The notes under the pieces are model-generated. The model was not told the DNA's origin and ran no database searches. It saw nothing but the letters and a program-made list of their open reading frames with translations. A program made the position numbers and the translations under genes. Shown piece by piece: positions 4,749-11,570 of a stretch of DNA of 11,570 nt. The stretch comes from Methyloceanibacter sp. (GTDB lineage: Bacteria; Pseudomonadota; Alphaproteobacteria; Rhizobiales; Methyloligellaceae). The stretch covers positions 1 through 11,570 of the forward strand of contig JANWJA010000073.1 of the NCBI GenBank assembly GCA_025449615.1, read 5' to 3'. Within the stretch, counting starts at the first letter, position 1. Every line of letters begins with the position of its first letter.

Positions 4749-6079
4749 GACCGCCTTGCCCCTCTTAAGCGGGAGCGCTTGATCAGACCCTCATATTGAT
4801 GGGCCAGCATGTGGCTCTGGATCTGCGCCACCGTGTCCATGGTGACGCTCACCACGATCAGCAACGAGGTGCCGCCGAAATAGAACGGCACGCCGGCATA
4901 AGAGATCAATATCTCCGGCAGCACGCAGACGGCGGCGAGATAGACGGCGCCGAGCACCGTGATTCTGGTCAGCACATAGTCGATATATTCGGCCGTGCGC
5001 TCGCCGGGCCTGATCCCCGGCAAAAAGCCGCCATACTTCTTCAGATTGTCTGCGGTGTCCTTCGGATTGAAAACCACCGCTGTGTAGAAGAAGGCGAAGA
5101 AGATGATCAGCGCAATATAGATGATGACGTGGAGCGGCTGCCCGCGCCCGAGCATGGCCGTCATCGTGGTTAGCCATTCCGGACCTTGGCCCGCGGAAAA
5201 ATTCGCGACCGTGATCGGCAATAGCAACAGTGACGAGGCGAAGATCGGCGGAATGACGCCGGCACTGTTCAATTTCAACGGCAAATGCGAGGCATCACCC
5301 TGGAACATGCGGTTGCCGACCTGGCGTTTCGGGTATTGCACGAGCAGGCGCCGCTGCGCCCGCTCCATGAACACGATCACGGCGATCACGACCACAGCCA
5401 TGACGAGAAGGGCGATGATCAGCGCCGTCGATAGCGCGCCTTCGCGGCCGAGTTCCAACGTGCCTGCGACAGCGTGCGGCAATTGCGCGACGATGCCGGC
5501 GAATATGATGAGCGAGATGCCGTTGCCGACGCCGCGTGCCGTGATCTGCTCGCCGAGCCACATCAGGAACACGGTGCCGCCGACCAGGGTGAATACGGTG
5601 GTGATCCGGAAGAACATGCCCGGATCGATTACCACATTGCCGGCGCCTTCGAGGCCGACAGCGATACCGTAGCCCTGCAGCGCCGCCAGCAGCACGGTGC
5701 CGTAGCGCGTATATTGGTTGATCTGACGCCGGCCCTGCTCGCCCTCTTTCTTCAACTGCTCCAGATGCGGTGACACCGTGGTCATCAGCTGAATGATGAT
5801 GGACGCGGAAATATACGGCATGATGTTGAGCGCGAAGATCGCCATGCGCCCAACCGCGCCGCCGGAGAACATGTTGAACATGCCCAAGATGCCCGACTGG
5901 TTCTGATTGAACACGTCGGCGAGCGCTTGCGGATTGATGCCTGGAATCGGGATATAGGTGCCGAGCCGATAGACGATGAGCGCGCCCAGCGTGAACCAGA
6001 TGCGCTTCTTCAGCTCCTCGGCCTTTGCGAAGGCCGCGAAATTGAGATTCTTTACGAGCTGTTCGGCGGCAGAGACCAT
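4745..6079 (-). CDS. secY: Protein translocase subunit SecY
   Basis: SecY is the pore of the SecYEG inner-membrane channel for export and membrane insertion. At 444 residues it matches E. coli (443). Ten hydrophobic segments can be placed at about 26-46, 78-101, 124-142, 157-177, 186-206, 217-238, 273-293, 316-338, 370-392 and 400-420. Signature blocks are YIPIPGIN, NIMPYISASIIIQLM and the cytosolic loop GIRPGERTAEYI with R357, which aligns with the E. coli arginine needed for SecA-driven export. The C-terminus LIKRSRLRGARRS is the normal basic tail. The start ATG is preceded by GGGAAGGG about 10 bases upstream. It is the only gene here ending in TGA, a stop imposed by the ATGA overlap with adk. 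Both SRPBCC proteins in this window would be clients of this channel if exported by Sec. Confidence 0.98.
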   Translation of the reverse strand: MVSAAEQLVKNLNFAAFAKAEELKKRIWFTLGALIVYRLGTYIPIPGINPQALADVFNQNQSGILGMFNMFSGGAVGRMAIFALNIMPYISASIIIQLMTTVSPHLEQLKKEGEQGRRQINQYTRYGTVLLAALQGYGIAVGLEGAGNVVIDPGMFFRITTVFTLVGGTVFLMWLGEQITARGVGNGISLIIFAGIVAQLPHAVAGTLELGREGALSTALIIALLVMAVVVIAVIVFMERAQRRLLVQYPKRQVGNRMFQGDASHLPLKLNSAGVIPPIFASSLLLLPITVANFSAGQGPEWLTTMTAMLGRGQPLHVIIYIALIIFFAFFYTAVVFNPKDTADNLKKYGGFLPGIRPGERTAEYIDYVLTRITVLGAVYLAAVCVLPEILISYAGVPFYFGGTSLLIVVSVTMDTVAQIQSHMLAHQYEGLIKRSRLRGARRS

Positions 6080-6144
6080 CTTAGCGCTTCCCTTCCCGCC
6101 GGCGACATCGCTGCCGCCAGACCAATTGTCCTAGGCTTCGGCTC

Positions 6145-6786
6145 TTAGGCCTCGCCGTCCTTCTTGGCCGGCTTCGGCTTGTCTTTCTTGGCCGGCTTCG
6201 CCTCGGACTCAGCACCTGCCTCTGCGGCTTCCTCGCCGCCACCCTTCTTCTTGGGCGCGGCTGCGGCACGCTTGTCCGCGCGCTTCTTCGCCTTGATCGC
6301 GTCGCCGGGGGGTTTCTCGCGGCCTGTGATTGACTTCAACGTGACCGAACCACCTGCCGCCTCGACTGCCTTGATCGCGCTTGCAGAGGCGCCTGTGATC
6401 TCGAAGGCGAGTTTGGCTTTGAGCTCGCCATGGCCGAGCAGGCGAACGCCGTCGCGGGCGCTCTTGATCAGGCCAGCCAACTTCAGCGCCTCGATGGTGA
6501 TCGGCTTCTTGCCATCGAGCCGGCCGGAATCCACCGCCTCCTGGATGCGTCCGAGATTGAGCTCGTTGTACCGCTTGGCGAAAATATTGTTGAAGCCGCG
6601 CTTCGGCAGACGCCGGTGCAGCGGCATCTGACCGCCTTCAAAACCCTTGATGGCGACGCCAGAGCGGGCCTTCTGGCCCTTCACGCCGTGACCTGAGGTC
6701 TTGCCCAGACCCGAGCCGGGACCCCGTCCCAGACGCTTCTTGGCCTTCGTGGCGCCCGGCCTATCGCTGATCTCATTCAATCGCAT
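6145..6786 (-). CDS. rplO: 50S ribosomal protein L15 with long charged tail
   Basis: L15 is a late-assembly protein that contacts 23S rRNA through an extended N-terminal arm. The N-terminus [22 protein letters not shown], the glycine-rich [19 protein letters not shown], and [18 protein letters not shown] are diagnostic. The globular part ends near residue 152 ([11 protein letters not shown]). The protein is 213 residues against 144 in E. coli. The excess is a C-terminal tail from about 153, rich in Lys, Ala, Glu and Pro, with the near-repeat [19 protein letters not shown] overlapping the rpmD stop codon serves as its ribosome binding site, 7 bases from the ATG. secY follows after 65 bases. 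Confidence 0.97.
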   Translation of the reverse strand: MRLNEISDRPGATKAKKRLGRGPGSGLGKTSGHGVKGQKARSGVAIKGFEGGQMPLHRRLPKRGFNNIFAKRYNELNLGRIQEAVDSGRLDGKKPITIEALKLAGLIKSARDGVRLLGHGELKAKLAFEITGASASAIKAVEAAGGSVTLKSITGREKPPGDAIKAKKRADKRAAAAPKKKGGGEEAAEAGAESEAKPAKKDKPKPAKKDGEA

Positions 6787-6796
6787 GGAATTACCC

Positions 6797-7000
6797 TTAA
6801 GCTCCCGCTTCGTCGTCGACGATGCGCACGAGGTGACTGATTTTGGCGACCATGCCGCGCACTTGCGGGCTGTCGATCAGGGTGCGGCGCTTATGCATCT
6901 TGTTCAGGCCGAGCCCGATCAGCGTCGCGCGCTGAATATAGGGGCGGCGGATCGGGCTGCCGATCTGCTCCACCACAATCGTCTTCTTGTCTTTGGCCAT
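6797..7000 (-). CDS. rpmD: 50S ribosomal protein L30
   Basis: L30 is a small large-subunit protein of the bacterial spc operon. The 67-residue product shows the family pattern: [30 protein letters not shown], then a short second half ending in [10 protein letters not shown]. It is slightly longer than the E. coli protein (59), as is usual in this class. The ATG at 7000 has AAGGA about 9 bases upstream. It lies 37 bases after rpsE and 10 bases before rplO. The gap to rpsE contains only a weak 4-bp hairpin (CGTG-ACG-CACG). Confidence 0.96.
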   Translation of the reverse strand: MAKDKKTIVVEQIGSPIRRPYIQRATLIGLGLNKMHKRRTLIDSPQVRGMVAKISHLVRIVDDEAGA

Positions 7001-7037
7001 CTTGCCTGATCCTTGCTACGTGCGTCACGAGAGCCCC

Positions 7038-7622
7038 TTAGGCTTCCGCGGTCGCTCCGCCTTCGCCGGCGCCATCTCGGCGGCGCGTGACGATCTCGCT
7101 GACTTTCTTGCCGCGGCGGGCTGCGACGCCTCTCGGGCTGTCCTCTTGGCGCAGAGCATCGAACGTCGCCCGCACCATGTTGTAAGGATTCGAACTTCCG
7201 AGAGACTTCGCCACCACATCGTGGATGCCGAGCGTTTCGAACACGGCACGCATCGGGCCGCCGGCGATGATGCCGGTGCCGGGAGGCGCCGCGCGCAAGA
7301 TCACACGCCCCGCACCATGACGACCGACGACATCGTGATGCAGCGTGCGCCCCTCGCGGAGCGGCACGCGCACGAGATTGCGCTTTGCGCCCTCGGTCGC
7401 CTTACGAATGGCCTCAGGCACCTCGCGCGCCTTGCCATGGCCGAATCCGACACGGCCCTTCTGGTCCCCGACGACGACGAGCGCCGCGAAACCGAAGCGC
7501 TTGCCGCCCTTGACCACCTTGGCCACGCGGTTGATGTGCACGAGCTTATCGACGAATTCGCTGTCGCGGTCGCGATCATCGCGATCACGCCCGCCCCGGC
7601 CACCTGATCTACGTTCAGCCAT
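7038..7622 (-). CDS. rpsE: 30S ribosomal protein S5
   Basis: S5 lies on the solvent side of the small subunit near the mRNA entry site and influences decoding accuracy. The dsRBD-like N-terminal domain is visible ([18 protein letters not shown] through [15 protein letters not shown]). The C-terminal domain contains [17 protein letters not shown] and [16 protein letters not shown]. Length is 194 against 167 in E. coli. Extra residues are a low-complexity Arg/Asp/Gly N-terminus (residues 1-20) and a short tail. TAGAGGA, overlapping the rplR stop codon, is the ribosome binding site and supports the ATG at 7622. Confidence 0.98.
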   Translation of the reverse strand: MAERRSGGRGGRDRDDRDRDSEFVDKLVHINRVAKVVKGGKRFGFAALVVVGDQKGRVGFGHGKAREVPEAIRKATEGAKRNLVRVPLREGRTLHHDVVGRHGAGRVILRAAPPGTGIIAGGPMRAVFETLGIHDVVAKSLGSSNPYNMVRATFDALRQEDSPRGVAARRGKKVSEIVTRRRDGAGEGGATAEA

Positions 7623-7631
7623 ATCGATCCT

Positions 7632-7994
7632 CTAGAAATTAAGACCGCCCTCGCGGGCCGCCTCTGCGAGCGCCTTCACGCGCCCATGATAAAGATAGCC
7701 GCCGCGATCGAACACGACGTCCTTGATCCCTGCCTTCAATGCGCGCTCAGCGACCAGCTTGCCGACGGCGCCCGCGGCCGCGACATCGCAGCCTTTCTTG
7801 AGCGAGGACTTGAGGTCCTTGTCGAGGCTCGAAGCTGCAGCCACCGTCTTGCCGTCCTTGTCGTCGATCACTTGCGCGTAGATATGCTTCGACGACCGAA
7901 ACACCGATAGGCGCGCGCGGCCGCCCGACACCCGTCTCAGGGTCTGGCGCACCCGATGCGAGCGCCGCATAAAACCTTCTTTCACCGTACCCAT
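7632..7994 (-). CDS. rplR: 50S ribosomal protein L18
   Basis: L18 binds 5S rRNA, together with L5 (encoded upstream in the same operon), in the central protuberance. Diagnostic segments are [32 protein letters not shown], the alanine-rich middle with [14 protein letters not shown], and the C-terminal [26 protein letters not shown]. Length 120 is close to the E. coli 117. AGGA lies 8 bases before the ATG at 7994. It follows rplF by 13 bases and precedes rpsE by 9, so it is firmly part of the spc operon. Confidence 0.98.
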   Translation of the reverse strand: MGTVKEGFMRRSHRVRQTLRRVSGGRARLSVFRSSKHIYAQVIDDKDGKTVAAASSLDKDLKSSLKKGCDVAAAGAVGKLVAERALKAGIKDVVFDRGGYLYHGRVKALAEAAREGGLNF

Positions 7995-8007
7995 CTAAGC
8001 TATCCTG

Positions 8008-8541
8008 TTACTTCTTCTTGCCTTCTTTGCGGTAGATGTACTCGCCCGCATAGCGGACGCCCTTGCCCTTATAGGGCTCCGGCGGCCTGTAACGTCTGAG
8101 CTCGGCCGCAACCTGGCCGACCTTCTGCTTATCGATGCCGGTGATAACGATCTCGGTCGGCTTCGGGCAAACCACCTGAATACCTTGCGGAATCGGATGG
8201 ACCACATCGTGGCTATAGCCGAGCTGGAGCTGCACATTCTGCCCCTGCACCGCGGCGCGATAGCCGACACCGGTGATCTCGAGCTTCTTGGTGAAGCCTT
8301 CGGTGACCCCGGTAATGAGATTTGCGACCATGGTGCGGGACATGCCCCACATGGCGCGCGCCGCTTTGGTATCCTCGCGCATGGCAACCTCAAGCTCGTT
8401 ATTTTCGAGCTTGGCGACCAGCTGATCGACGAGCACATGCTTGAGCTCGCCCTTCGGCCCCTTCATTGCCACTTCTTGGCCATTTACGCGCGCGGTGACC
8501 CCGCCTGGGATCGCCACGGGCTTTTTGCCGATACGGGACAT
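8008..8541 (-). CDS. rplF: 50S ribosomal protein L6
   Basis: L6 sits near the base of the L7/L12 stalk and the sarcin-ricin loop. The product is 177 residues, exactly the usual length, with the start [15 protein letters not shown], the [19 protein letters not shown] block between the two repeated domains, and the second-domain signature [28 protein letters not shown] lies about 8 bases before the ATG at 8541. It is 23 bases after rpsH. Confidence 0.98.
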   Translation of the reverse strand: MSRIGKKPVAIPGGVTARVNGQEVAMKGPKGELKHVLVDQLVAKLENNELEVAMREDTKAARAMWGMSRTMVANLITGVTEGFTKKLEITGVGYRAAVQGQNVQLQLGYSHDVVHPIPQGIQVVCPKPTEIVITGIDKQKVGQVAAELRRYRPPEPYKGKGVRYAGEYIYRKEGKKK

Positions 8542-8564
8542 GATCGAACCTTCGCTTCTCTCGC

Positions 8565-8963
8565 CTAGAATACGTTACAAAGAATCTCGCCGCCGACATT
8601 CTCGTTCCGCGCGCGTGCATCCGACATCACGCCTTTTGGCGTGGAAAGAATGGCGACGCCGAGACCGTTGGCGACCGTCGGCAGATCCTTCACCGAGGAA
8701 TACACCCGACGCCCCGGCGTCGAGATGCGTTTGATATCCTTGATGACCGGCTCGCCGTCGAAATATTTGAGCTCGATATCGAACTCCGACTTGCCACCGT
8801 CGTATTCGACGCGGGCATAGCCGCGAATATAACCCTCCTCGACCAGCACATCGAGCACGTGCTCGCGCAGCTTCGAGGCCGGGGTCGTGACTTTATTCTT
8901 GTGCCGCATCTGCGCATTGCGGATGCGGGCCAACATATCGCCTAAAGGATCGTTGATGCTCAT
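8565..8963 (-). CDS. rpsH: 30S ribosomal protein S8
   Basis: S8 binds the central domain of 16S rRNA early in assembly. In E. coli it also represses the spc operon by binding mRNA near the rplE start. The 132-residue product begins [18 protein letters not shown] and contains the typical [56 protein letters not shown] C-terminal half (blocks at about 81-132). TAAGGA, overlapping the rpsN stop codon, lies 6 bases before the ATG at 8963. Whether S8 regulates here cannot be seen directly; a hairpin lies one gene upstream, at the rplE-rpsN junction. Confidence 0.98.
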   Translation of the reverse strand: MSINDPLGDMLARIRNAQMRHKNKVTTPASKLREHVLDVLVEEGYIRGYARVEYDGGKSEFDIELKYFDGEPVIKDIKRISTPGRRVYSSVKDLPTVANGLGVAILSTPKGVMSDARARNENVGGEILCNVF

Positions 8964-8972
8964 CTATGGTCC

Positions 8973-9278
8973 TTACCAGCTCGACTTGATCATGCCGGGG
9001 ATCAGTCCCTGGCTCGCGAGATCGCGCAACGCGATGCGCGACATTTTCACTTTGCGGTAGTAGGCGCGCGGGCGCCCTGACAGCTCGCAACGATTGCGAA
9101 TCCGCGTCGGCGAGGAGTTGCGCGGCAACTCGGCGAGCTTCAGCCGAGCCGCGAAGCGCTCCTCAGCGGGCAGCTTGCGGTCGGCGGCGATTGCCTTCAG
9201 CCGTGTTCGCCGCAACGTGAATTTCTCTGCGAGCCGGCGCCGCTTATTGTTGCGCTCGATCATACTTGTCTTTGCCAT
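8973..9278 (-). CDS. rpsN: 30S ribosomal protein S14, zinc-free type
   Basis: S14 is a late-binding protein of the 30S head. This is the long form without zinc: 101 residues, the E. coli length, and lacking the two CxxC pairs of the short form. It shows [40 protein letters not shown], the [17 protein letters not shown] block and the end [12 protein letters not shown] very strong GGAGG lies about 6 bases before the ATG at 9278. A 7-bp hairpin spanning the rplE stop codon lies just upstream of this site. Confidence 0.98.
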   Translation of the reverse strand: MAKTSMIERNNKRRRLAEKFTLRRTRLKAIAADRKLPAEERFAARLKLAELPRNSSPTRIRNRCELSGRPRAYYRKVKMSRIALRDLASQGLIPGMIKSSW

Positions 9279-9294
9279 TCACTCCTCCTTCGTG

Positions 9295-9317
9295 CCGGAC
9301 CCTGGACCTAGGTCCGG
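9295..9317 (-). promoter_or_regulatory. Hairpin across the rplE stop codon, upstream of rpsN
   Basis: On the minus strand CCGGACC (9317-9311), a 9-base loop and GGTCCGG (9301-9295) form a perfect 7-bp stem. Inside it lies a second, mutually exclusive 12-base palindrome, GGACCTAGGTCC (9304-9315). The structure contains the rplE stop codon and ends just before the rpsN Shine-Dalgarno sequence. There is no U-run, so it is not an intrinsic terminator. Control of rplE-rpsN coupling or a protein-binding site is plausible but inferred. Confidence 0.5.
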
Positions 9318-9877
9318 AACGGAAAATTCAAGCCCTTCAACAGGGCACGCGCCTCGTCGTCGTTGCGCGCCGTGGTGCAGACGATGATGTCCATACCCAG
9401 CACCGACTCGACTTTGTCGTACTCGATCTCCGGAAAGATGATGTGCTCCTTGAGCCCTATCGAGAAATTGCCGCGCCCGTCGAAACTCTTCGGATTGAGG
9501 CCGCGGAAGTCGCGCACACGTGGCAGCGCGATATTCACCAGCCGGACGACGAACTCGTACATCCTGTTCTTCCTCAGCGTCACCTTGGCGCCAATCGCCA
9601 TGCCCTCGCGCTGTTTGAAGGTCGCGATCGACTTCCGCGCTTTGGTGATTACCGGTTTCTGGCCTGCGATCAGGCCAAGATCGCCGGCGGCAGCGGTCAC
9701 CTTCTTCGAATCGCCAACGCCCTCACCGACGCCCATGTTCAGCACGACCTTGTCGAGCCTGGGCACCTGCATCGGGTTCTTGTAGCCAAACTCCTTGGCG
9801 AGCTCCTCGCGGATCACGTCCTGGTAGAGCAGCTTGAGGCGCGGCACGTAGGCGCCGTTCTTTTCGTCCTTAGACAT
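9308..9877 (-). CDS. rplE: 50S ribosomal protein L5
   Basis: L5 binds 5S rRNA and contacts the P-site tRNA and the 30S head bridge. The 189-residue product has [23 protein letters not shown], the [15 protein letters not shown] block, [31 protein letters not shown], and [31 protein letters not shown] near the C-terminal part. It is slightly longer than the E. coli protein (179) through its N-terminus, [11 protein letters not shown]. The ATG at 9877 lies inside the end of rplX (8-base overlap), so translation is probably coupled. In E. coli this start region is the S8 repressor site; I could not trace an equivalent fold here. Confidence 0.98.
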   Translation of the reverse strand: MSKDEKNGAYVPRLKLLYQDVIREELAKEFGYKNPMQVPRLDKVVLNMGVGEGVGDSKKVTAAAGDLGLIAGQKPVITKARKSIATFKQREGMAIGAKVTLRKNRMYEFVVRLVNIALPRVRDFRGLNPKSFDGRGNFSIGLKEHIIFPEIEYDKVESVLGMDIIVCTTARNDDEARALLKGLNFPFRT

Positions 9878-10190
9878 CGATTACCTCGCCGGAACGCTTG
9901 GCAAAGCGAACCTTGCGTCCGTCCTTCAGAAACTTGTAGCCGACCCGCGTGGGCTTGCCGTCCTTCGGATCCTCCAAGGCCAGGTTGGAGATATGGATCG
10001 GGGCTTCCTTAGCGATAATCCCGCCTTCCTGCGCCGCAGTCTGCTTCTGGTGACGTCGCACCATGGCGACGCCCGAGACGACAGCACGGTTCTCGTCCGG
10101 AAGCATCTTCAGGACCTCGCCCTTCTTGCCCTTGTCCTTGCCGGTGATGACCACGACATGGTCACCTTTTTTGATCTTGAATTTCGGCAT
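9870..10190 (-). CDS. rplX: 50S ribosomal protein L24
   Basis: L24 is an early assembly initiator of the 50S subunit and lies near the tunnel exit. The KOW motif is clear at the N-terminus ([29 protein letters not shown]), followed by [13 protein letters not shown] and the [23 protein letters not shown] segment. Length 106 matches the E. coli 104. Its ATG follows the rplN stop codon directly (TAG-ATG), and its GGAGG Shine-Dalgarno sequence lies inside the end of rplN, 8 bases upstream. Its last codons overlap the start of rplE by 8 bases. Confidence 0.98.
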   Translation of the reverse strand: MPKFKIKKGDHVVVITGKDKGKKGEVLKMLPDENRAVVSGVAMVRRHQKQTAAQEGGIIAKEAPIHISNLALEDPKDGKPTRVGYKFLKDGRKVRFAKRSGEVIDV

Positions 10191-10559
10191 CTACAGAACC
10201 TCCGGCGCAAGCGACACGATCTTCATGTGCTTCTTGCCTCTGAGCTCACGCGTGACCGGGCCAAAAATACGCGTGCCAACCGGCTCCCCTTGCGGATTGA
10301 TCAACACCGCCGCATTGCGATCGAAGCGGATGATCGAGCCGTCAGGACGACGGACACCCTTGGCGGTACGCACCACGACGGCCTTCATCACTTGGCCCTT
10401 CTTGACGCGGCCGCGCGGGATCGCCTCCTTGACGCTGACGACGATGGTGTCGCCGATCGAGGCGTATTTCCGCTTCGAGCCGCCGAGCACCTTGATGCAC
10501 TGGACGCGGCGCGCACCGGAATTATCGGCCACATCGAGATTGGTCTGCATCTGAATCAT
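10191..10559 (-). CDS. rplN: 50S ribosomal protein L14
   Basis: L14 forms intersubunit bridges beside L19 and is the usual first gene of the spc operon. The 122-residue product is full length and shows [27 protein letters not shown], the [21 protein letters not shown] block, [10 protein letters not shown] and the end [28 protein letters not shown] lies about 8 bases before the ATG at 10559. It is separated from rpsQ by 45 bases containing a 6-bp hairpin, with no visible promoter. It is therefore probably transcribed with the S10-operon genes upstream. Confidence 0.98.
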   Translation of the reverse strand: MIQMQTNLDVADNSGARRVQCIKVLGGSKRKYASIGDTIVVSVKEAIPRGRVKKGQVMKAVVVRTAKGVRRPDGSIIRFDRNAAVLINPQGEPVGTRIFGPVTRELRGKKHMKIVSLAPEVL

Positions 10560-10575
10560 GACAACTATCCTTGCC

Positions 10576-10593
10576 GGCGTCCCTCAAGACGCC
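10576..10593 (-). other. Hairpin in the rpsQ-rplN gap (S10/spc boundary)
   Basis: GGCGTC, a 6-base loop and GACGCC form a perfect 6-bp stem on the minus strand, directly before the AAGGA of rplN. It lies exactly at the boundary between the S10-operon and spc-operon blocks. It lacks a U-run, so simple intrinsic termination is unlikely. It may mark a processing or attenuation point, or be incidental. Confidence 0.4.
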
Positions 10594-10604
10594 CGCTCGA
10601 TCCT

Positions 10605-10850
10605 CTAACTTGCTGCCCGCTCGCGCGACAGCACGACCCAACGTTTCTGTTTCGACTTCGGCGGGCACTCTTCGATCCGCACGATGTCACCCACCTTCAT
10701 CTCGTTCGCCTCGTCATGGGCGTGATAATTCTTGGTCCGCCGCACGGTCTTCTGCAGCAGCGGATGCGTGAAGCGGCGCTCGATGCGCACCACCACGGTC
10801 TTGTCATTCTTGTCGCTCACCACGACCCCTTGCAGCACTCGTTTCGGCAT
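10605..10850 (-). CDS. rpsQ: 30S ribosomal protein S17
   Basis: S17 is an OB-fold protein that binds 16S rRNA helices early in 30S assembly. The 81-residue product has [34 protein letters not shown], then the [30 protein letters not shown] block typical of the family, ending VLSRERAAS. Length is close to E. coli (84). TAGGA, formed by the rpmC stop codon, lies about 8 bases upstream and acts as its Shine-Dalgarno sequence, so the ATG at 10850 is well supported and coupled to rpmC. Confidence 0.98.
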   Translation of the reverse strand: MPKRVLQGVVVSDKNDKTVVVRIERRFTHPLLQKTVRRTKNYHAHDEANEMKVGDIVRIEECPPKSKQKRWVVLSRERAAS

Positions 10851-10859
10851 CGTGTGTTC

Positions 10860-11141
10860 CTAGCCCTTTTTCTTCGTCTTTGCCTTGGCGGCCGCCTTCG
10901 GCTTGGCCGCAGCCTTGGTCTTGGTCTTCGGCGCAGCCTTCGCCTCGCCACCGTCCGCCACCTTCTGCCGCGAGATGGTCTGGATGCGCGCGATGTCGCG
11001 CCGGATCTGTCTCACCCGCGCCGTGTTCTCAAGCTGGCCGGAGGCCGCCTGGAAGCGCAGATTGAACTGCTCCTTCTTCAGCTTGACCAGCTCGTCGCCG
11101 AGCTGATCGGATGTCATATCGCGGACTTGACCGGCCTTCAT
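10860..11141 (-). CDS. rpmC: 50S ribosomal protein L29 with lysine-rich tail
   Basis: L29 lies at the polypeptide tunnel exit next to L23 and contributes to the docking surface for the signal recognition particle and chaperones. The two-helix core is clear in residues 1-62: [31 protein letters not shown], then [23 protein letters not shown]. The remaining 31 residues are a tail almost entirely of Lys, Ala, Pro and Thr, ending TKKKG. Total length is 93 against 63 in E. coli. The ATG at 11141 begins 5 bases after the rplP stop codon, and rpsQ follows after 9 bases. Confidence 0.97.
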   Translation of the reverse strand: MKAGQVRDMTSDQLGDELVKLKKEQFNLRFQAASGQLENTARVRQIRRDIARIQTISRQKVADGGEAKAAPKTKTKAAAKPKAAAKAKTKKKG

Positions 11142-11146
11142 CTCGA

Positions 11147-11560
11147 CTAACCCTCGATACGCGCAATGACGCGCGTTCTGATCGGAAGCTTGGCGGCCGC
11201 GAGACGTAGCGACTCACGCGCGACCTGATCGGTGACACCGTCAATCTCGAACATCACCCGGCCTGGCTTGACGCGAGCCACCCAAAATTCCGGCGTGCCC
11301 TTGCCCTTGCCCATGCGCACCTCGGTCGGCTTCTTCGACACCGGCACGTCAGGAAAAAGCCGAATCCAGACACGGCCTGCACGCTTCATTTGACGCGTCA
11401 TGGCGCGGCGTGCGGCCTCAATCTGACGCGCGGTAATGCGCGCCGGCTCTTGCGCCTTCAGTCCATAGGTGCCGAAGCTCAAGGTAGAACAGCTCGTGGC
11501 CGTTCCCTTGATGCGGCCCTTATGGGCTTTGCGGTATTTCGTGCGTTTCGGTTGCAACAT
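11147..11560 (-). CDS. rplP: 50S ribosomal protein L16
   Basis: L16 organises the A-site tRNA elbow and the base of the central protuberance. The full-length 137-residue product begins [16 protein letters not shown] and contains [30 protein letters not shown] and VRMGKGKG. R82 in that motif aligns with the arginine hydroxylated by the YcfD oxygenase in E. coli. The C-terminus [20 protein letters not shown] is normal. The gene is complete, but only 10 bases of upstream sequence remain in the window. rpsC normally precedes it, and those bases may include the rpsC end, which cannot be verified here. Confidence 0.98.
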   Translation of the reverse strand: MLQPKRTKYRKAHKGRIKGTATSCSTLSFGTYGLKAQEPARITARQIEAARRAMTRQMKRAGRVWIRLFPDVPVSKKPTEVRMGKGKGTPEFWVARVKPGRVMFEIDGVTDQVARESLRLAAAKLPIRTRVIARIEG

Positions 11561-11570
11561 GACCGTTCAA

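Noticed and set aside
4041..4799. Plus-strand open frame opposite adk
   Set aside because: It is antisense to adk, with no recognisable domain or family motif.
9266..10012. Plus-strand open frame opposite rplE and part of rplX
   Set aside because: It is an antisense shadow of two clear ribosomal protein genes.
9993..11150. Long plus-strand open frame (385 codons)
   Set aside because: It lies antisense to rplX, rplN, rpsQ and rpmC, all securely identified. Its product is His/Leu/Arg-rich with no recognisable domain, typical of an antisense shadow in GC-rich coding DNA.

Overview
This is a chromosomal window from a fairly GC-rich bacterium, almost certainly an alphaproteobacterium and probably Hyphomicrobiales (Rhizobiales)-like. 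The grounds are the gene order rplO-secY-adk-rpsM-rpsK-rpoA-rplQ with no rpmJ and no rpsD, the 101-residue zinc-free S14, and the sequence character of S5, L16 and RpoA. The lineage is inferred from order and motifs, because no database search was possible.

Positions 11560 down to 1470 (minus strand) hold 19 co-directional housekeeping genes: the tail of the S10 operon (rplP, rpmC, rpsQ), the spc operon (rplN, rplX, rplE, rpsN, rpsH, rplF, rplR, rpsE, rpmD, rplO, secY), adk, and the alpha operon (rpsM, rpsK, rpoA, rplQ). Most junctions are overlaps or short gaps with Shine-Dalgarno sequences inside or just after the previous gene. The one large gap, 185 bases between adk and rpsM, holds a good sigma70-type promoter (TTGACC, 17 bases, TAGATA) and a leader of about 125 nt that ends in a hairpin next to the rpsM ribosome binding site. 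The alpha operon therefore probably has its own start of transcription. Together these genes make 16 ribosomal proteins, the RNA polymerase alpha subunit, the SecY translocon pore and adenylate kinase.

Positions 233 to 1419 (plus strand) hold two tandem paralogues that converge on rplQ. Both encode small exported SRPBCC-fold (polyketide cyclase/MxaD-like) proteins, with signal peptides and one conserved pair of cysteines. They are about 61 % identical over the mature core by hand count. A strong intrinsic terminator separates them, so they are probably transcribed independently. Their tails differ: the first ends in an almost pure aspartate stretch, the second in a Gly/Ser-rich stretch. This pair is the accessory and least characterised part of the window.

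Positions 1 to 232 are AT-richer, contain short repeats and show no convincing gene. Across the window the most unexpected global signal is stop-codon use: 13 of 21 genes end in TAG, 7 in TAA and 1 in TGA. I found no mobile element, CRISPR array, tRNA or rRNA.
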